A stretch of 10,287 nucleotides of DNA. It comes from Desulfonatronospira sp. Its GTDB lineage: Bacteria > Desulfobacterota > Desulfovibrionia > Desulfovibrionales > Desulfonatronovibrionaceae. Within the stretch, counting starts at the first letter, position 1. Every line of letters starts with the position of its first letter. A program made the translations under genes and the position numbers. The stretch covers positions 1 to 10,287 of the forward strand of contig PWGS01000210.1 of the NCBI GenBank assembly GCA_003554505.1, read 5' to 3'. Below are positions 7,632 to 10,287 of this stretch, one piece after another. The notes beneath the pieces are model-generated. The model ran no database searches. It saw nothing but the letters and a program-made list of their open reading frames with translations, and had not been told where the DNA came from.

Positions 7632-7637
7632 CCTCCT
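7632..7637 (-). promoter_or_regulatory. Shine-Dalgarno that fixes the start of the 190-aa gene
   Basis: AGGAGG on the minus strand, 5 bases before ATG 7626. It is the strongest ribosome site in the right half of the window and rules out longer upstream starts. Confidence 0.8.
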
Positions 7638-7655
7638 GACAATGTGACTTCTGCG

Positions 7656-7677
7656 GCAGAGAAACCATTTTCTCTGC
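7656..7677. promoter_or_regulatory. Leader hairpin/operator upstream of the 190-aa gene
   Basis: GCAGAGAAA (7656-7664) and TTTCTCTGC (7669-7677) form a perfect 9-bp stem with a 4-base loop. It lies about 19 bases upstream of the Shine-Dalgarno of the gene starting at 7626 and would be in its 5' leader. It could be an operator for a dimeric repressor or an RNA hairpin affecting translation. I see no further evidence to choose. Confidence 0.5.
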
Positions 7678-7693
7678 TGTTTGACTTTTAATA

Positions 7694-7837
7694 GATGCGT
7701 CTGCAAAAAGTCTCTTTTGCAGACGCAGTTGACGGTTGACAGTTGACCACGCTGAGAAGCGTGGCAGAAAAATCAAAGAGTTAGAACAATACGTTCAAGG
7801 GACCAAAATCAACTTTTCGACTTTTTGCAGGTGCGTC
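7694..7837. repeat. REPIN/MITE-like element A (144 bp)
   Basis: It is bounded by GATGCGTCTGCAAAAAGTC (7694-7712) and an inverted copy (7819-7837) with three mismatches. The left end also folds on itself: TGCGTCTGCAAAA (7696-7708) pairs perfectly with 7715-7727. Inside are a threefold GTTGAC repeat (7728-7748) and the hairpin CCACGC/GCGTGG (7747-7764). It has no coding capacity. It fills most of the gap between the two unknown genes. The layout matches element B at 7883-8001. Confidence 0.75.
7728..7748. repeat. Three tandem 7-base GTTGAC units
   Basis: GTTGACG, GTTGACA and GTTGACC follow each other with a strict 7-base period inside element A, running into the CCACGC hairpin. It is a short slippage-type tandem array and is not present in element B. 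Confidence 0.75.
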
Positions 7838-7882
7838 TTAATATGCTCGACCAGCTGTAAAAAAACAGCAGGGCTCCAGGAT

Positions 7883-8001
7883 GATGTGACTGCAAAAAGT
7901 CATCTTTCCACACGAACCACGCGAAGCGCGTGGCAGGGCGCGTGGCAGGGCGCGTGGTTGATTTTTGAGTAATTCATTTCCCGACTTTTTGCAGGTGCAT
8001 C
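7883..8001. repeat. REPIN/MITE-like element B (119 bp), inside the end of an unknown gene
   Basis: Left end GATGTGACTGCAAAAAGTC (7883-7901); right end is the inverse of GATGCACCTGCAAAAAGTC (7983-8001). The core holds hairpin CCACGCG/CGCGTGG (7917-7923 with 7927-7933) and a 12-base tandem repeat. Its right arm is read in frame by the 7900-8445 gene, whose TGA overlaps the left arm (7900-7902). Confidence 0.75.
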
Positions 8002-8445
8002 CGGGATATAAGGCGCTATGCAGTCAATGCGCCTGGTCCGCAGGTATTCTATCAAAGCTTTCCGGAAGTCGATGCTGGTTTCCAGCATGTCCAGTCTTTT
8101 CAACATCCCGTTTTCGCTGATAAATCCAAGGCCTCTTATTCCGCCGCTGTTCCATTCAAGAATGTCGCCATATCGGACATTAATTTTGCCAGAAAGTTTG
8201 ATATCATTTGAGCGGATCACCCTGTTTAATTTGATTAAAAGTCTTCCAAGCATCTGATTCTTGCAGTACAGCCTGGCCATATATGGAGGCCGGTCCAAGG
8301 GACCTTTAAGAAAGATATCAAGACGAAACAAGCCGTTAGCCGGGTTGTCAGCGCAATCGTAGTCCGGGCAGTCAATGCAGTTGGAACTGCTTGCCGGGAG
8401 TGCAGTATTTGTTGCAGGATGGACAGACAGAGCTGAAGTGTTCAT
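7900..8445 (-). CDS. Hypothetical protein, 181 aa, with repeat-derived C-terminus
   Basis: I do not recognise this protein. ATG 8445 is supported by AAGGAG (8453-8458) seven bases upstream. The N-terminus has a Cys cluster, C23-x-x-C26-P-D-Y-D-C31, which could bind a metal. The core (about 38-145) is a soluble, mixed alpha/beta-looking domain with basic patches (MLGRLLIKLNRVIRS) and ends FRKALIEYLRTRRIDCIAPYIP. Residues 149-181 are encoded entirely by repeat element B, starting DAPAKSR and containing HAPCHAPCHA, so the native C-terminus was probably lost or replaced. The gene may thus be truncated, or the tail may be tolerated. No signal peptide or membrane helix is seen. It lies on the same strand as the unknown gene at 7054-7626, 273 bases away. 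I see no convincing promoter; the 218-bp element begins 40 bases upstream of the start. Confidence 0.68.
   Translation of the reverse strand: MNTSALSVHPATNTALPASSSNCIDCPDYDCADNPANGLFRLDIFLKGPLDRPPYMARLYCKNQMLGRLLIKLNRVIRSNDIKLSGKINVRYGDILEWNSGGIRGLGFISENGMLKRLDMLETSIDFRKALIEYLRTRRIDCIAPYIPDAPAKSREMNYSKINHAPCHAPCHALRVVRVER
7926..7957. repeat. 12-base tandem repeat in element B
   Basis: GCGCGTGGCAGG occurs at 7926-7937 and 7938-7949, with the first 8 bases again at 7950-7957. In the minus-strand gene it encodes a HAPC tetrapeptide repeat (HAPCHAPCHA). AACCACGCG (7915-7923) can pair perfectly with 7951-7959, so the array offers alternative hairpin partners and is prone to copy-number change. 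Confidence 0.85.
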
Positions 8446-8484
8446 GGCATGACTCCTTTGTCTGGTGGTAAATGTATGTTTTAT

Positions 8485-8702
8485 CGTAACTGTTCAGCAC
8501 ATTTTGTGTGTACTCTTGTTCTGGCCATCGGTGTCGGGGTCGGTATCGGTATCGGCTTCCGGCTCGGAGAGCCTACAGCTCAGAGAGGTTCGATAGAAAA
8601 CCGAAAAACAAAGTTGCGCGGGGCGTTCCCCAACAGCTTCGATACCGACCCCGATTCCGATACCGACCCCGATAAAACCAATTATCATGGTGAACAGTTA
8701 CG
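8485..8702. repeat. 218-bp inverted-repeat element with TCGG-rich simple repeats
   Basis: Outer ends CGTAACTGTTCA (8485-8496) and TGAACAGTTACG (8691-8702) are perfect inverses. Inside, a GGTATC/TCGG-type tract (8528-8566) faces its inverse (8637-8673); 22-base arms 8534-8555 and 8651-8672 pair with one mismatch. The centre holds a small GGGG-CGTT-CCCC hairpin near 8619-8631. The nested symmetry suggests a non-autonomous mobile element or a structured intergenic repeat. An 88-codon + strand frame crosses it, but its protein is just a read-out of the simple repeat (DTDPDSDTDPD). It sits immediately upstream of the 7900-8445 gene. Confidence 0.75.
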
Positions 8703-8770
8703 TTTTCTCTATTAGCAAAACATATACCAGAGGTGAAAAAGGTGGGAATAATTCAGGCGAGGGTCCTGTT

Positions 8771-8832
8771 TGTCATGACAGGAGACATTTTTTTTCTCTG
8801 GACTGGATGTTTTCGGTCATAGTGTCATGACA
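8771..8832. promoter_or_regulatory. Pair of TGTCATGACA palindromes, putative operator
   Basis: The perfect 10-base palindrome TGTCATGACA occurs at 8771-8780 and 8823-8832 (the second extends to GTGTCATGACAC). Their centres are 52 bases apart, close to five helical turns, so dimers bound to both would lie on the same DNA face. The first is also part of a TCCTGT/ACAGGA stem (8764-8783). The regulator and the controlled gene are unknown; the nearest start codon is that of the 7900-8445 gene, with the 218-bp element in between. Confidence 0.5.
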
Positions 8833-8917
8833 CATTAATGTTTGCAGCTCAGGATGAAATATTTTTTGTCGATAGTGGACTGACAGGGATAAGCAATACT
8901 CTGGGACCTGCTTTTTT

Positions 8918-8955
8918 ATGGCACATTGCTGCTACATCATGGCACATTATGGCAC
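8918..8955 (+). repeat. Three phased ATGGCAC direct repeats
   Basis: ATGGCACATT occurs at 8918-8927 and 8939-8948, and ATGGCACGCA at 8949-8958. The starts are 21 and 10 bases apart, about two and one helical turns, a pattern typical of protein-binding direct repeats. The sequence resembles the -24 half of a sigma-54 promoter, but no correctly spaced -12 GC follows any copy. Confidence 0.5.
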
Positions 8956-9145
8956 GCAACAGGTTTATATGAGGCTTTAAAGCAGCATCCCCCTGGGCCT
9001 GAAAGTTTTTTTATGTTTGCAGATGAGTGGCTTACTCCTCAGACCCTGTCATAAAAAACAAGAAAAATTGGAACTACGCTAAAAAAAGTAGCAGGCCAAG
9101 CGTAAAAGATACAAAAAGGAAGGGATCTCATACAACCACCCCCGG

Positions 9146-9167
9146 CCCCTCCTTGGCTAAGGAGGGG
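9146..9167. repeat. GC-rich hairpin CCCCTCCTT-GGCT-AAGGAGGGG
   Basis: A perfect 9-bp stem with a 4-base loop. It lies 131 bases beyond the stop of the minus-strand sigma-54 regulator gene. No T-run follows on either strand, so I do not call it a terminator. The right arm contains AAGGAGGGG, which would mimic a Shine-Dalgarno on the + strand but no gene follows. Similar CCCCTCCTT hairpins are, from memory, frequent intergenic repeats in environmental genomes. Confidence 0.65.
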
Positions 9168-9250
9168 AGCTGACACCGAGCCCGTAATGTTATACTGAGG
9201 AGCAGGCACGGTGGAATGTTGCCATGCACCGCACAAAGATAAATTTCTTC

Positions 9251-9274
9251 CTTTGCGATCTTCGCGCCTTTGCG
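9251..9274. repeat. CTTTGCG/CTTCGCG intergenic repeat
   Basis: Three related 7-mers, CTTTGCG (9251-9257), CTTCGCG (9260-9266) and CTTTGCG (9268-9274), sit just downstream of the sigma-54 regulator stop. The inverse reads CGCAAAG-type words, which I recall as a very widespread intergenic repeat in deltaproteobacteria and other environmental bacteria. It is probably a dispersed repeat remnant rather than a gene-specific signal. Confidence 0.6.
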
Positions 9275-9297
9275 TGAGAGAAAAATGGGTTGCAGGG

Positions 9298-10287
9298 TCA
9301 GGAAGAAGAGTGCAGCAGGCCGTGTTCATGGAGCTTGCGGTATATGGTCCGGCGGGAAATCCCCAGATTTCTTGCTGCCCTGGTCTTGTTTCCTTGCGCT
9401 TCCTGCAGGGCCTGGATAAGCATTTTCCGATCCAGGACCCCGAAATTTTTGTGGGAGCTCTCCTGCTCATGATGGTCCAGGAGTTCGCTGGGCAGGTGTT
9501 CCATACCGAGCTGTTCCCCGGGGCAGAGAAGCACCCCGTGCTCCAGGGCATGCTCCAGTTCCCGCACGTTTCCAGGCCAGGAGTGGTTCAGCAGTATACG
9601 CATGGCCCTGGGCAGTACCCTCTTGACTGGTTTGTCGAATTTTTCCGTGAAATGCCTGCAGTAATGCTCGATAAGCTGAGGTATATCCTCGCGTCTTTCC
9701 CGCAGCGGAGGGACATGGATGGACATCACCTTGAGCCGGTAATACAGATCCTTGCGAAATGTTCCCTCGTCCACCCTTTCCGCAAGGTCTGCATTGGTGG
9801 CCGCCACAACACGCACATCGGACTTGCGGGAAATGGATTCACCCACCCTTTCGTACTCTCTTTCCTGGAGAAAACGCAGGAGCTTTAATTGAATACGGGG
9901 AGAGATGTCTCCGACTTCATCCAGAAAAAGGGTGCCGCCTTCGGCTGCCTCCACCCTGCCTGTCTTGTCGAAATAGGCTCCGGTAAAAGCACCGCGGACA
10001 TGTCCGAAAAGCTCGCTTTCCAGAAGTTCTTCGGAAAGGGTAAGACAGTTGACTTTGATCAGCGGTTCCTGACTTCGATGGCTCAGCGCATGCAGTGCAT
10101 CCACAATAAGTTCCTTTCCGGTCCCGGTTTCTCCGGTTACCAGGACAGTGGTGTCCACACCTGCAATCTGCTGGATCAGCGCGAATATATGCTGCATCTT
10201 CCTGCTGCGGCCGATTATATTGTGGAAGGACTGCATCCGCCCGGTACTCTGCAACAGGTACTGGTATCTTTCTTCGCTGTCCTTTAG
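9298..10287 (-). CDS. Sigma-54-dependent AAA+ transcriptional activator (5' end outside the window)
   Basis: At least 329 residues; the frame is open through the right edge (a TTG at 10254 is internal), so the N-terminal sensory domain is missing from view. The visible part opens with a short linker (SEERYQYLLQSTGRMQSF), then the central AAA+ domain from IIGRS: Walker A GETGTGKE (visible residues 52-59), the sigma-54-contacting GAFTGA loop (99-104), Walker B GGTLFLDE (117-124), sensor/arginine-finger region FRKDLYYRLKV (about 177-187), and LNHSWPGNVRELEHALEH. The C-terminal Fis-type helix-turn-helix is AARNLGISRRTIYRKLHEHG. All ATPase and sigma-54 contact motifs are intact, so it should act as an enhancer-binding activator of RNA polymerase-sigma54. 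Whether the missing domain is a receiver, PAS or GAF domain cannot be told. Its target promoters are not in the window. Confidence 0.95.
   Translation of the reverse strand, partial: LKDSEERYQYLLQSTGRMQSFHNIIGRSRKMQHIFALIQQIAGVDTTVLVTGETGTGKELIVDALHALSHRSQEPLIKVNCLTLSEELLESELFGHVRGAFTGAYFDKTGRVEAAEGGTLFLDEVGDISPRIQLKLLRFLQEREYERVGESISRKSDVRVVAATNADLAERVDEGTFRKDLYYRLKVMSIHVPPLRERREDIPQLIEHYCRHFTEKFDKPVKRVLPRAMRILLNHSWPGNVRELEHALEHGVLLCPGEQLGMEHLPSELLDHHEQESSHKNFGVLDRKMLIQALQEAQGNKTRAARNLGISRRTIYRKLHEHGLLHSSS

Larger units (their letters stand above)
8703..9297. other. Gene-free stretch with operator-like repeats and intergenic repeat units
   Basis: About 595 bases with no supportable gene on either strand. 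It contains two TGTCATGACA palindromes (8771-8832), three phased ATGGCAC repeats (8918-8955), an AT-rich patch (about 9005-9120) with a weak TACGCT/AGCGTA inverted repeat, a GC-rich hairpin (9146-9167), and a CTTTGCG-type repeat (9251-9274) that reaches almost to the stop of the sigma-54 regulator gene. No tRNA or rRNA resemblance was noticed. Confidence 0.6.

Noticed and set aside
7627..7776. 50-codon N-terminal extension of the 190-aa gene
   Set aside because: It translates repeat element A and the leader hairpin and would bypass the strong AGGAGG directly before ATG 7626.
8528..8673. Possible CRISPR-like array in the TCGG/GATACC tracts
   Set aside because: The repeats are only about 6 bases, have no unique spacers and are arranged as one inverted pair instead of direct repeats.
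8449..8715. An 88-codon open frame on the + strand (and a 64-codon one on the opposite strand)
   Set aside because: Both are read-outs of the GGTATC/TCGG simple repeats and their inverse (for example DTDPDSDTDPD and GIGIGVGI). Neither has a Shine-Dalgarno, and the frame simply spans the inverted-repeat element.
8764..8795. Rho-independent terminator: TCCTGT/ACAGGA stem followed by eight Ts
   Set aside because: The stem is only 6 bp, the T-run starts 4 or more bases after it, and no + strand gene lies upstream to be terminated.
8742..8822. Short 26-codon hydrophobic frame starting at GTG after AGAGG
   Set aside because: It is too short, uses a GTG start and overlaps the operator-like palindrome; nothing supports translation.
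8918..8965. Sigma-54 promoter at the TGGCAC repeats
   Set aside because: A -24/-12 promoter needs GG-N10-GC. The first two copies have GC one base too close, and the third lacks it. No gene follows on the + strand.
9146..9167. Terminator for the sigma-54 regulator gene
   Set aside because: It has a good stem, but no T-run on the minus strand and lies 131 bases past the stop; kept only as a repeat/hairpin.
9039..9551. 170-codon minus-strand frame overlapping the regulator end
   Set aside because: It overlaps the sigma-54 activator's C-terminal helix-turn-helix in another frame and then runs through hairpin and repeat sequence; no family features.

Overview
This window reads as chromosomal DNA of a moderately GC-rich Gram-negative bacterium. 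The best guess is a Desulfobacterota (deltaproteobacterial), Desulfovibrionales-like sulfate reducer. That placement is inference: it rests on the gene set (a sigma-54 activator, a Hanks-type kinase with a DUF1566 tail, a CxxCxxC-type NadA, a U32 protein) and on the style of the intergenic repeats, with no marker gene to confirm it.

Layout. Bases 1-239 hold the C-terminal end of a Spy/CpxP-like periplasmic protein. A 201-base gap with two long perfect inverted repeats follows. Then comes a two-TM YcjF/DUF697 membrane protein (441-1667, +), convergent with a U32 'peptidase'-family protein (1671-3605, -). The U32 gene is divergent from nadA, quinolinate synthase (3783-4853, +), which has the best promoter in the window. 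After a long hairpin comes a two-gene unit on the + strand: a calcineurin-like phosphoesterase (4957-5679) and, 3 bases later, a cytoplasmic Ser/Thr protein kinase with a C-terminal DUF1566 domain (5683-7059). The kinase gene ends overlap tail-to-tail with a small unknown gene (7054-7626, -). A second unknown gene (7900-8445, -) lies upstream of it. The right end (9298-10287, -) is a sigma-54-dependent AAA+ activator whose N-terminal sensory part lies outside the window.

The left two thirds are housekeeping genes. The right third (about 7.6-9.3 kb) is an accessory zone with unknown genes and many repeats. The most notable structure is a 19-base sequence, consensus GATGCNNCTGCAAAAAGTC, present six times as three inverted pairs (364-407, 7694-7837, 7883-8001). 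The two large pairs each enclose a CCACGC...GCGTGG hairpin. This looks like a REPIN/MITE-like family, and one copy has become the C-terminal 33 codons of the 7900-8445 gene. A second, unrelated 218-base inverted-repeat element built on TCGG-rich simple repeats lies just upstream of that gene (8485-8702). Next to it are two copies of the palindrome TGTCATGACA 52 bases apart and three phased ATGGCAC repeats.

Functionally, NadA makes quinolinate for NAD. The U32 protein probably takes part in RNA hydroxylation. The phosphoesterase-kinase pair looks like a small phospho-signalling unit. The sigma-54 activator would respond to a signal through the domain cut off by the window edge. No tRNA, rRNA, CRISPR array or transposase gene was seen.
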